Positions 52,709 to 60,837 of a stretch of 64,000 nucleotides of DNA are shown here, piece after piece. The stretch is from the NCBI RefSeq assembly GCF_030815415.1, contig NZ_JAUSWW010000001.1, forward strand, positions 9,858,001 through 9,922,000, written 5' to 3'. The notes beneath the pieces were generated by a model. The model saw only the letters and a program-made list of their open reading frames with translations, searched no databases and was not told where the DNA came from. A program made the position numbers and the translations under genes. Every line of letters starts with the position of its first letter. Within the stretch, counting starts at the first letter, position 1. This stretch comes from Streptomyces canus (GTDB taxonomy: Bacteria; Actinomycetota; Actinomycetes; Streptomycetales; Streptomycetaceae).

Positions 52709-53683
52709 GTGTCCCGTTCCGATCAGCCGCCGCTCGTACTGGAGCGCAGCGCGTGGGAGTTCGTCCGCGACCACGTCTGCCCGTCAGTGCCCTCGGGCGC
52801 CGATCCGGGGCCGGCGCGGGCCGGCATCGCACGCCTGCTGGACCGGGAGGGGTGTCACGACCATGTGACCGAGGAGTGGCTGTCCCTACCCGGGCCCGAC
52901 CGGCGCAGGGTCACCGTGCGCATCCTCCGGCCCGTGGATGCCGACCACCCCCTGCCGGTGGTCCTGTTCCTTCACGGCCTGGGGTGGATGCTGACCGACG
53001 CCTCCGGGCACGGCCGACTGCTCACCGACCTCGCGCTCGGAGCCGACGCGGCGGTCGTCGTGCCGGAGTACGACCGCTCGCCCGAGGCCCGCTACCCGAT
53101 GGCCGTAGAGCAGGTCTACGCGGCGGCGCGGTGGATCACGGAACACGGGCGGGACTGCCGACTGGACGGCGACCGGATCGCGGTCGTCGGCGCCTCGGCG
53201 GGGGCCAACCTCGCCGCGGCGCTCACCCTCCTCGCGAAGGAGCGCGGTGGGGTCGGGCTCGTCCATCAGGTTCTCGTCTGCCCCGTCACGGACGCCGGCA
53301 TGGACACCCCGTCCTACCGCGACTTCGGTGACGGCTTCTTCCTCGGGAGCGAGGCCATGCGCCACTTCTGGCAGCAGTACGCCCCCGATCCCTCGGATCG
53401 CCTCAAGATCACGGCGTCGCCGCTGCGTGCGACGGACGACGAACTCGCGGGCTTGCCGTCCGCCCTGGTCGTCACGGCCGAGGCCGATGTGCTGCGCGAC
53501 GAGGGAGAGACCTACGCGGCCAGACTGCGTCAGGCAGGCGTGTCCGTCACGTCGATGCGTTACCACGGAACCGTCCACGGATTCATCCTGTTCGACGCCC
53601 TGCGTGGCAGCGAAGCCTCGAAAGCCGCACGCACCCAGGCGATGGACACGCTGCACGTGGCTCTGCACGCGTGGCGGACCTGA
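52709..53683 (+). CDS. Alpha/beta hydrolase, HSL-type esterase
   Basis: 324 residues from a GTG at 52709 (GGAG 5 bases upstream); an earlier in-frame ATG at 52613 would add an unrelated Arg-rich stretch. Hormone-sensitive-lipase order: oxyanion motif FLHGLGW (HGGGW variant with Leu), nucleophile elbow VGASAG, Asp in TAEADVLRDEG, His in GTVHGF. No signal peptide, so cytoplasmic hydrolysis of short-chain acyl or acetyl esters. Divergent from AraC regulator 2, which is the likely regulator. Confidence 0.9.
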   Translation: MSRSDQPPLVLERSAWEFVRDHVCPSVPSGADPGPARAGIARLLDREGCHDHVTEEWLSLPGPDRRRVTVRILRPVDADHPLPVVLFLHGLGWMLTDASGHGRLLTDLALGADAAVVVPEYDRSPEARYPMAVEQVYAAARWITEHGRDCRLDGDRIAVVGASAGANLAAALTLLAKERGGVGLVHQVLVCPVTDAGMDTPSYRDFGDGFFLGSEAMRHFWQQYAPDPSDRLKITASPLRATDDELAGLPSALVVTAEADVLRDEGETYAARLRQAGVSVTSMRYHGTVHGFILFDALRGSEASKAARTQAMDTLHVALHAWRT

Positions 53684-53789
53684 CCGGCAGTCGCGACTTC
53701 CGTGCACCGTTGGCACAGCTCCGTGCATGCAGGGGCATGCCGCCCGAACCCCCGTGCCATAGCGTGCCGTTGACAGCCGACTCGTCCGC

Positions 53790-54063
53790 GGAGTCGGGAT
53801 CCATGACCGAGCCCATCACCCGGAGGTGAGGGTCGACATCCTCGCACCCCAACGCGGCCCCCTACTGATCATTTCCGGCGAGAAGGAGACCACACCGTGC
53901 CGTGGGCCATCGCGAACGCCTCGTTCAGGAAGCGGGCCCGCAACGAGCACGCGGTGACCGAGATCACCGAGATGCCCGGCCGTGGCCATGCCCTCACCAT
54001 CCACAGGGGCTGGCGCGAGGTCGCCGACACCGCGCTCGCCTTCGTCAAGCGCTTCACCAGCTG
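53790..54063 (+). pseudogene. C-terminal fragment of an alpha/beta hydrolase, frameshifted
   Basis: PQRGPLLIISGEK in one frame, then after a 2-base duplication near 53885 DHTVPWAIANASF and EMPGRGHALTI, with the catalytic His in RGHALT and a stop at 54061. The N-terminal two thirds, including the nucleophile Ser, are absent. Confidence 0.7.
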
Positions 54064-54187
54064 ACCCATGCGCAGATGCCGTGCCGTTGTGCCCGTCCGT
54101 CGCGAGGTGGCAGGCGAGGCCCCCGCCGTCACCGAAGAACTGCCGCGTGCGGGCGGGCGCCAAGGCCGGACACCCCGGTCTGCCGTG

Positions 54188-56962
54188 TCAGTCTTCGTTC
54201 AGTGCGCGGGCGAGCGCTGCCCGGGACGTGATTCCCAGCTTCGGAAACACCTTGTACAGGTGGTCGGCGACCGTGCGGGGCGAGAGGTGCAGCAGACGTC
54301 CGATGTCCTTGTTCGTCAGCCCGTCGGCGGCGAGATGGGCGATCCGCAGCTCTTGTGCCGTCAGCAGGTCCCGCCCTCCCACGGGCGCACTCACGGAATG
54401 CCCGGCGGCACGCAGCTCCTGCTCCGCCTGCCCGGCCCAGGGGGTGGCGCGCAGAGAGCAGAACGCGCGGTGAGCCTCGCTGAGTGCGTCCCGGGCGGCA
54501 CGCTGATGCCGGCGCAGCCACACCCCGTGGGCGAGCCGCAGCCGCGCGAACTCGAAGACCCAGCGCTCGGCACCCGGCACGGCGTAGGCCGCCTGGTACA
54601 GGGCCTCCGCGTCGTCGTCCGTCGCCGCCATCGCCGAGGCGGCGGCCAGGAGAAACGCGTGGTGCGGGGAGATGTCCGCCATCCGGGCCGCCCGTGCCGC
54701 GGCCACGTGGGCCTGCGCCTCCGCATGCCGCCCGGTGTGCATGGCGGCGTCCACGAAGTCGAAGAAGGGCAGGTGGAACCAGGGGAGACCAGGTGGCAGG
54801 ACGCCGGGCGGGGTGATGTCCGCGAGGCGTGCATAGGCGTCCTCGTAGCGGCCGTGGGCGAGCGCGACGAGGCCCCGCAGATGCGCCAGGTGGTCCTCGA
54901 CGAACTTCATGCGGGCGCGCCGCGCGACGGGCCCGATCAGCCGCTCGATCTCCAGCAGGCCCGCCTCATCGCCACGTCCGGCCAGGAAGTGGGCGTAATA
55001 ATGACGGAACATCAGTGCGTTGCAGTGGTAGCCGAGTTCATCGGCGGCCTCGGCCTCCCGCAGGCAGACGTCTGCCTGGTCCCAGCTCCCCTCCAGGTAG
55101 TCCTGGTAGCCCTTGGTCTTCGCGATCGTTCCCTGTGTGGCGTAGGCGTGCTGCTCGGTGAAGCGTCGCCACATGGTCGCGTCCGCCATATCCACCGAGG
55201 ATGCCGTCCACAGCAGGAGCCAGGCGGCTCCGGCCTCCTGCTCCTCGCTCAGGTTCGCGGTGAGCGCACGGAGTTCCTCGCTCACGCCATGGGCCGTCCG
55301 TGCCGGATCCGACCAGGCGCGCCAGCACAGCCTGGCCAGCGGGGACACCTGCTCCCGGTGGCTCTCCAGCGCCGTCCATCCCCGGGGGTCGTTGGTGTAG
55401 GCCGACGCGAGGAGCAACTTGAAGTACGCCTGCTCGGCCAGCCCTCCGAAGGAGTCGGCACCGGGTTCCGCGAGGCCGTCCAGGGCTTTGGGCAGCAGGG
55501 CGAAGGACGACTCGAAGTCGATCCGGTGGCTCTGGTCGACATACACCACGGCGTAGGCGAACAGCGGCGCCGAATCGAGCGGCACCGGACTGCGTTTGAG
55601 TTCCTCCACGATCTTCGCCGTGTAGGGCAGGCGCCCGCCGCGGGCCGCCATGACGGCCGCCCAGGTCAGCCGCCTGGCGCGGGAGAGCGGGTCCGTGCTG
55701 AGGACTGCCGCCCGGTCGAGGAGCAGCGCCGCCTCCGCGTCGCCGCCGCGTCGGGACAGGCGCCGACCCGCCTCCTGCAGTCGTGCCGCGAGGTCCTCAT
55801 TCGGCAGGAGAGTGGAGTCGGCCTGGTGGACCAGTCGGCGCGGGTCGTCCACGGGCAGCGCCGCGGCGAGTTCGCCGTGGGCGTCGCGCCGTTCCTGGGC
55901 CGAGGCCCGGGCGACGACGGCGCTGCGCACCAGTGGGTGCCGAAAGGTCAGCAGGCCGGCAGAGTCGAGCTGCGCGAGGCCGCTGGACTCGATCTGGTCG
56001 AGGACGTGCGCCACCTGTTCGCCGTCCTTGGCACGGAGCCACTTGCCGACATCCCACGCAGCCGTTCCGCCGCCGAGCGCGACCAGCAGCAGGACGCGGG
56101 TGGCCTCGGCCGACAGGGACGCGAGCCGGTCGGCGAACAGCCGCTCCAGACGCCGTCCGAGCGGGAGTCGCTCCGGCAGCGGCACGATGCCCCTGAGCTG
56201 GTCGGGGCGTAGCTGCAGGGGCAGCTCGACGAGGGCCAGAGGGTTGCCCGCCGCCTCTGCGACGACGCCCTCGACGGCCGCCCTCCCGAGTGCGGGGTGC
56301 CGTCGGCGCAGCAGCTGGGCCGCGTCCTGTGGCGCCAGGGCCCCGACGTTCACCGGGCGCGTGGGCCAGCCGTCCGCGGTCAGGCCGTCGGGTCGGCTCG
56401 CACTCACGATCACCAGCGGCAGCTCCGCGATCCTGCGGTGCAGGAAGGCGAACACCGCGGCGCTCGACGAGTCCACCCACTGCAGGTCGTCCAGGACGAT
56501 CAGCAGCGGATGGTCCCGCGTGGCCTCGGCGAGCAGTGTCAGTGCCGCGGCGCCCACCAAGAATCCGCCGCCCGGGGACACCGTCTCTTGCAGGCCCAGA
56601 GCGGACTCAAGGGCCTCGCGCTGACGTGCGGGCAACGCCTCGGAGCGTTCCATGAGGGGCCAGAGGACCTGGTGCACCGCCCCGAACGCCAACTCGGCCT
56701 CGGCCTCCGAACCCACCGCGCGCAGTACGGTGAACCCGCGATTGTGTGCCTGAGCGGCCGTCCAGTCCAGCAGCGCGGTCTTGCCGATGCCGGGCTCGCC
56801 TCGCAGCAGAGTCGCCGAACCACCGCCGAGCCCGGCCGACGCGCCGTCCAGCGCACGGCGCAGCAAGGCCGCCTCCCGCTCTCGTCCCATGAGGTCGGTT
56901 CTGTCCGCTGTCGGCAATGTGCTCTCTCTCGCCTGTGACGGCACCCGGGCCAGTGCGCGCAA
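54188..56962 (-). CDS. LAL-type (AAA-LuxR) transcriptional regulator 2
   Basis: 924 residues if translated from the TTG at 56962; a GTG at 56944 is an alternative, and conserved sequence starts at about DRTDLMGRERE. Walker A GEPGIGKT, Walker B LLIVLDDLQWVD, sensor-like LPLVIVSASRP, long TPR-type middle, LuxR HTH at the C-terminus (LTAQELRIAHLAADGLTNKDIG, LHLSPRTVADHLYKVFPKLGI). Clearly paralogous to regulator 1 (47593-50358). Upstream (57057-57131) is an imperfect 35-bp direct repeat that could be its operator. The nearest potential targets are the hydrolases at 57.7-60.7 kb. Confidence 0.92.
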   Translation of the reverse strand: MRALARVPSQARESTLPTADRTDLMGREREAALLRRALDGASAGLGGGSATLLRGEPGIGKTALLDWTAAQAHNRGFTVLRAVGSEAEAELAFGAVHQVLWPLMERSEALPARQREALESALGLQETVSPGGGFLVGAAALTLLAEATRDHPLLIVLDDLQWVDSSSAAVFAFLHRRIAELPLVIVSASRPDGLTADGWPTRPVNVGALAPQDAAQLLRRRHPALGRAAVEGVVAEAAGNPLALVELPLQLRPDQLRGIVPLPERLPLGRRLERLFADRLASLSAEATRVLLLVALGGGTAAWDVGKWLRAKDGEQVAHVLDQIESSGLAQLDSAGLLTFRHPLVRSAVVARASAQERRDAHGELAAALPVDDPRRLVHQADSTLLPNEDLAARLQEAGRRLSRRGGDAEAALLLDRAAVLSTDPLSRARRLTWAAVMAARGGRLPYTAKIVEELKRSPVPLDSAPLFAYAVVYVDQSHRIDFESSFALLPKALDGLAEPGADSFGGLAEQAYFKLLLASAYTNDPRGWTALESHREQVSPLARLCWRAWSDPARTAHGVSEELRALTANLSEEQEAGAAWLLLWTASSVDMADATMWRRFTEQHAYATQGTIAKTKGYQDYLEGSWDQADVCLREAEAADELGYHCNALMFRHYYAHFLAGRGDEAGLLEIERLIGPVARRARMKFVEDHLAHLRGLVALAHGRYEDAYARLADITPPGVLPPGLPWFHLPFFDFVDAAMHTGRHAEAQAHVAAARAARMADISPHHAFLLAAASAMAATDDDAEALYQAAYAVPGAERWVFEFARLRLAHGVWLRRHQRAARDALSEAHRAFCSLRATPWAGQAEQELRAAGHSVSAPVGGRDLLTAQELRIAHLAADGLTNKDIGRLLHLSPRTVADHLYKVFPKLGITSRAALARALNED

Positions 56963-57056
56963 TCCTCCGGTGTGGCTGCCCGTGCCCCAGCCACGTTGTG
57001 CACCGGCTCCGCTCGGACCGGCAGCAGCTGCCGTGTGCGGTGGGCACCTCCGACGA

Positions 57057-57131
57057 AGGATATCGCCTGTCTCCGGCCTGACCAGGAGGAAGGCACAGGA
57101 TATCGCCCGTCTCTGGCCCGACCCGGAGGAA
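57057..57131. repeat. Imperfect 35-bp direct repeat upstream of LAL regulator 2
   Basis: AGGATATCGCC(T/C)GTCTC... in two copies, 57057-57091 and 57097-57131, 31 of 35 bases identical, period 40 bp (about four helical turns). It lies 95 bp upstream of the LAL regulator 2 start, in non-coding DNA. Possible binding site for a regulator. Confidence 0.6.
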
Positions 57132-57748
57132 TCGAGTCCGCCTCCGGGTTCTCAGCCGCCCGCTGCAGGCTCCGTCGGCCGGGCGGGTGGGAGTGGTGCG
57201 CCGGGCTTGGCCGGCAGCGCGGCGTTCCAGCCTGTGATCACCGGGCGGCCGTGCTCGGTGCCGAGCCGGCTGACGGTTCCGGTGCCGAGGAGGAACAGGG
57301 ATCCGGCGGCGTGCGGTCAGTACCCGCAGGAAGCTGGCCGTGTGCGACCAGGACGACATCGCCCGCTGGGGGATCGTTCAGACTGCCGCTGAAGTCGCGC
57401 ACGGTGGAACCCATCAACACCTTGTGCGGATGCCACGGCCCAAGGCGGTATCGACGTCAACGCCGCAACGGTGCCGACACCGGCGCCGCACAATGCATGT
57501 GCCGTCAGCGCCGTCGTGGCCCGGTAGCGGCCTCGCCTTGGGGAACCCCACGAGCCGCGCGCCGGGTAGAGCTTCTGGTCTCCGCGACGCAGTCCTGGAG
57601 GCGTTCGAAGCCAGCTACCCGGGGGCCCGCCGAAGCCGGAGATGAATGCGTCCGGACGCGCACGTCGAGGAATATCTCCAGAACCTCGCTGATCAGCTGC
57701 AGCAGTTAGGCCCAGGAGACAGACTCCCCCGCACCGTGCATGGCTCGC
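57132..57748. other. Intergenic region, no convincing gene
   Basis: Only short frames in several phases; ARVEEYLQNLADQLQQL-like text near 57660-57710 may be a relic. No hairpin terminator or RNA gene seen. Confidence 0.4.
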
Positions 57749-58591
57749 TCAGCAGGCCGAGCGGGCGGCGCGCAGTATCAGTTCGGTGACGGGGCCCGGG
57801 TCGCTCACGGCGACCGCATGGGGTGCGCGGACCCTGACAGTGTGGGCGCGGGCACGTTCGGCCATCCACTGCAAGGCAGCCGGAGGGATGTTGCGGTCCT
57901 CGGTGGCCACGAGGCACCAACTGGGGAGCTTCTTCCACGCGGCCGCGGTGGACTTCTCCTGCAGCGCGGCGAGGGCGATGGGACGCTGCCCCACTGCCAT
58001 CACCTGAGCGGTCGCGGCAGGCACACCGGCCGCGAACTGCTCCCGGAACAGCTCCTGCTTGATGATCAGCTCCTCGCCCTGGCCGCCTCCGGGGAGCGGG
58101 TAGTACTGGGCGCTTGTTGCCTGCGCCAGGGTGCTGCCTGGGTACTTGGCGGTGAGTTCCAGGGCGCTTTCGCCGATGTCCGGGACGAAGGCGGCTATGT
58201 AGACGAGCGCCTTGACCCGGGAGGCGTCTGCCGCGGCGACGCTGATGACCGCTCCGCCGTAGGAGTGGCCCACGAGCACGATCGGGCCCGGAACGCTGTC
58301 CAGGAAGCTGCGGATGTAGGCGGCGTCGCTGGCCAGCCCGCGCAGTGGCAGGGCCGGTGCCAGGACTTGGTGGCCCTGCCGCTGGAGCCGTTCGACGACG
58401 GCGCTCCAGCTGGAGGCGTCGGCGAACGCGCCGTGGATCAGGACGATGGTGGGGCGTATCTGCCGGTGACGGTGTGTCGGCTCTTCCGCTGCCGGTGACG
58501 GAGCAGCGAACGCGGCGCCGGTGGTTCCGAGGGCGGCGGCGCCGGCCAGGAGTGAAACGGCGACGGTGCGGCGTGAGATCGGTGAGTTCAT
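57749..58591 (-). CDS. Secreted alpha/beta hydrolase
   Basis: 280 residues from an ATG at 58591. Tat-type signal peptide (ISRRTVAVSLLAGAAALGTTGAAFA), then an alpha/beta-hydrolase of the EstC/AB_hydrolase_6 type: IVLIHGAFADASSWSAV (oxyanion), VLVGHSYGGAVIS (Ser), Asp in LVATEDRNIP, His in RAPHAVAVS. Closest to plant methylesterase/HNL-like hydrolases. It is paralogous to the next gene on the same strand (58731-59456), which lacks the signal peptide; the two may form one unit, with 139 bp between them. Confidence 0.9.
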   Translation of the reverse strand: MNSPISRRTVAVSLLAGAAALGTTGAAFAAPSPAAEEPTHRHRQIRPTIVLIHGAFADASSWSAVVERLQRQGHQVLAPALPLRGLASDAAYIRSFLDSVPGPIVLVGHSYGGAVISVAAADASRVKALVYIAAFVPDIGESALELTAKYPGSTLAQATSAQYYPLPGGGQGEELIIKQELFREQFAAGVPAATAQVMAVGQRPIALAALQEKSTAAAWKKLPSWCLVATEDRNIPPAALQWMAERARAHTVRVRAPHAVAVSDPGPVTELILRAARSAC

Positions 58592-58730
58592 CGTTCGCTT
58601 TCTACGGTGGTGTCCAGGAGGGCCGTCCCGGTGGGAACGGGCGAGCAGGTGAGCGGCGCGCCGGCCAGGGGCCATGGCAGCCGGCATCGGTTCGGTCCCG
58701 GACGGTGCGGCGCCCGGCAGCCGAGGCGGG

Positions 58731-59456
58731 TCACAGGGCGGTGGCCCGGACCGCCTCGTGGATCAGGTCGGCGACACGCTTGGGGTGGGCGAGCATCACC
58801 AGGTGCGAGGAGTCGACCTCGACGGTGGTCATCCCGGCCCGCTGGTAGCCGTAGCGCTCCACATCGGGGTTGATGGTGCGGTCGGCCGAGGCGACCAGGC
58901 CCCAGGAGGGCTTGGTCTTCCAAGCCGCGACCGGGGCCTGCTCGGCGAACGCCTGAGCGGCCAGCGGGCGTTGGGAAACGGCGAGGACGTGGGCAAGGCG
59001 AGGCTCGACGTCGGCGGCGAAGATGGAGGAGAACCTGTCGATCCGGACGGACACGTCGGTGCCGGGGGTGGCCGAGCCCTCGATCGGAAAAGGGGTGTAG
59101 ACGAGCGCGTCGGCGAGGTCGGAGTCCGGGAAGCGGCCCTGCAGTTCACCGAGGCTCTCGCCCTTCTCGAGGGCGTACCCGGCCAGGTAGACCAGCGCTG
59201 TGACGTTGTCCTCCGCGCCGGCGACGGTGATGACGGCACCGCCGTAGGAGTGGCCCACCAGGACTACGGGGCCGGGAATCCGACGGACGAGCGATGCGAT
59301 GTAGGCGGCGTCACCGAGCAGGCTGCGGTTGGGCACGGCCGGGGCCACCACGTCCAGGCCGCGGGCGATCAACTCGGGGATGACACGGGAGTAGCTGGAG
59401 GCGTCGGCGAATGCACCGTGAACCAGGACGACGGTCGGGCTGCCGGAACGAGACAT
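58731..59456 (-). CDS. Cytoplasmic alpha/beta hydrolase, paralogue of its neighbour
   Basis: 241 residues, AAGGAG 6 bases before the ATG at 59456 (the frame is open to 59855 but without features). Same family as 57749-58591: VVLVHGAFADASSYSRVI, VLVGHSYGGAVIT, DVERYGYQRAGM, SSHLVMLAHP with the catalytic His. No signal peptide. Probably arose by duplication. Divergent from the haloperoxidase-like gene at 59888, with a pair of 13-bp direct repeats between. Confidence 0.9.
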   Translation of the reverse strand: MSRSGSPTVVLVHGAFADASSYSRVIPELIARGLDVVAPAVPNRSLLGDAAYIASLVRRIPGPVVLVGHSYGGAVITVAGAEDNVTALVYLAGYALEKGESLGELQGRFPDSDLADALVYTPFPIEGSATPGTDVSVRIDRFSSIFAADVEPRLAHVLAVSQRPLAAQAFAEQAPVAAWKTKPSWGLVASADRTINPDVERYGYQRAGMTTVEVDSSHLVMLAHPKRVADLIHEAVRATAL

Positions 59457-59729
59457 GCGTGACTCCTTGTGGAGAGCGTTGATCGGCTGAGGCAAGAACC
59501 CGGCTGGTCGAGGTGGATCCGTCGCCCGCGCCGGGAACGGACGCCGCCCGCAGGAACGGGCGAGTGCCCCAGGCCGGCACGGGCGCAGTGCGGTGGCAGG
59601 GCGCCCGTGCCGGCAGCGGCCGCCTCGTGGGCGGACGTCTGTCAGGCCGGATCGACGGCAGGACATCCGAGCAAGCGAAGAGCCGCAGGCACGAACGGAA
59701 CAGTAAGAAGGAACGGGGAGGGCGTATTG

Positions 59730-59764
59730 CCTGTCCGCGCCCGGCCGCTGTCCTGTCCGCGCCC
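59730..59764. promoter_or_regulatory. 13-bp direct repeats between divergent hydrolase genes
   Basis: CCTGTCCGCGCCC at 59730-59742 and 59752-59764, identical, spaced 22 bp start to start (two helical turns). Between the divergent genes at 59456 and 59888. Candidate operator for an activator such as a LAL or AraC protein. Confidence 0.5.
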
Positions 59765-59887
59765 CTGAACCTCTGCGTCTGCGGGCAAGGAGCGGTGCAC
59801 TGCGCGACAACTGGCGGCGCGGCATCCGCCCTAACGTGACGGAGTTCCCATCCACGCACCAGCCATCCGGAAAGAGGAAGCAAACGC

Positions 59888-60724
59888 ATGCCGTACATCA
59901 CCGTGGGCCAGGAGAACTCCACCACCATCGACCTCTACTACGAGGACCACGGAACCGGGCAGCCGGTCGTCCTCATCCACGGCTTCCCGCTCGACGGCCA
60001 CTCCTGGGAGCGGCAGAGCGCCGTGCTGCTCGACGCCGGTTACCGAGTGATCACCTACGACCGCCGCGGTTTCGGGCAGTCCAGCCAGCCGACGACCGGG
60101 TACGACTACGACACCTTCGCGGCCGACCTGAACACCGTGATGGAGACCCTCGACCTGAGGGATGCCGTCCTGGTCGGGTTCTCGATGGGCACCGGTGAGG
60201 TCGCGCGGTACGTGTCCACCTACGGCTCCGCCCGGGTCGCCAAGGTCGCCTTCCTGGCCTCGCTGGAGCCCTGCCTGCTCAAGAGCGACGACAACCCGGA
60301 CGGGGTCGCCCCGAAGGAGTTCTTCGACGGTGTCGTCGCGGCCGTGAAGGCGGACCGCTACGCGTACTACACGGCCTTCTACAAGGACTTCTACAACCTC
60401 GACGAGAACCTCGGCAGCAGGATCAGCGAGGAGGCCGTCCGCAACAGCTGGAACGTCTCCGCGGGCGGCGGTTTCTTCGCGGCCGCGGCCGCGCCGTCGA
60501 CCTGGTACACCGACTTCCGGGCCGACATCCCGGCCATCGACGTGCCGGCCCTGATCCTGCACGGCACGGGCGACCGGATCCTGCCCGTCGAGGGAACCGC
60601 GCGGCCGTTCCACAAGGCGCTCCCGTCCGCCGACTACGTGGAGATCGAGGGCGCCCCGCACGGCCTGCTGTGGACCCACGCGGAGGAGGTCAACGCGGCG
60701 CTGCTCACCTTCCTGGGGAAGTGA
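59888..60724 (+). CDS. Alpha/beta hydrolase of the cofactor-free haloperoxidase/perhydrolase group
   Basis: 278 residues, AGAGGAAG before the ATG. Signature of non-heme chloroperoxidases: LIHGFPLDGHSWERQ, YDRRGFGQSSQP, nucleophile Ser99 in VGFSMGTGE, Asp229 in LHGTGDRILP, His258 in GAPHGLLWTHAEE. Such proteins make peracids from short carboxylic acids and H2O2, which can halogenate phenols or indoles non-specifically; the physiological role is often ester hydrolysis. Very similar in size and motifs to Streptomyces BpoA/CpoL types. Convergent with cydC, with a shared terminator hairpin. Confidence 0.92.
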   Translation: MPYITVGQENSTTIDLYYEDHGTGQPVVLIHGFPLDGHSWERQSAVLLDAGYRVITYDRRGFGQSSQPTTGYDYDTFAADLNTVMETLDLRDAVLVGFSMGTGEVARYVSTYGSARVAKVAFLASLEPCLLKSDDNPDGVAPKEFFDGVVAAVKADRYAYYTAFYKDFYNLDENLGSRISEEAVRNSWNVSAGGGFFAAAAAPSTWYTDFRADIPAIDVPALILHGTGDRILPVEGTARPFHKALPSADYVEIEGAPHGLLWTHAEEVNAALLTFLGK

Positions 60725-60772
60725 CCCGCCGCGGGATCGCCGTCCCGCACCACGCAGGGCCCATCAACGCCG

Positions 60773-60802
60773 ACTGCCCGTCCGGAAAACCGGTCGGGCA
60801 GT
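60773..60802. terminator. Bidirectional terminator between the haloperoxidase and cydC genes
   Basis: ACTGCCCG-T-CCGG, AAAA loop, CCGG-T-CGGGCAGT: 12 paired bases with one T-T mismatch. Lies between two convergent genes and can work both ways. Confidence 0.85.
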
Positions 60803-60837
60803 TCGCGTACCGCCTGGGCTGTGACGCCGACCGTGGC

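Noticed and set aside
51361..53331. 656-residue plus-strand frame over AraC regulator 2 and the esterase
   Set aside because: Antisense to one real gene and out of frame with the other.
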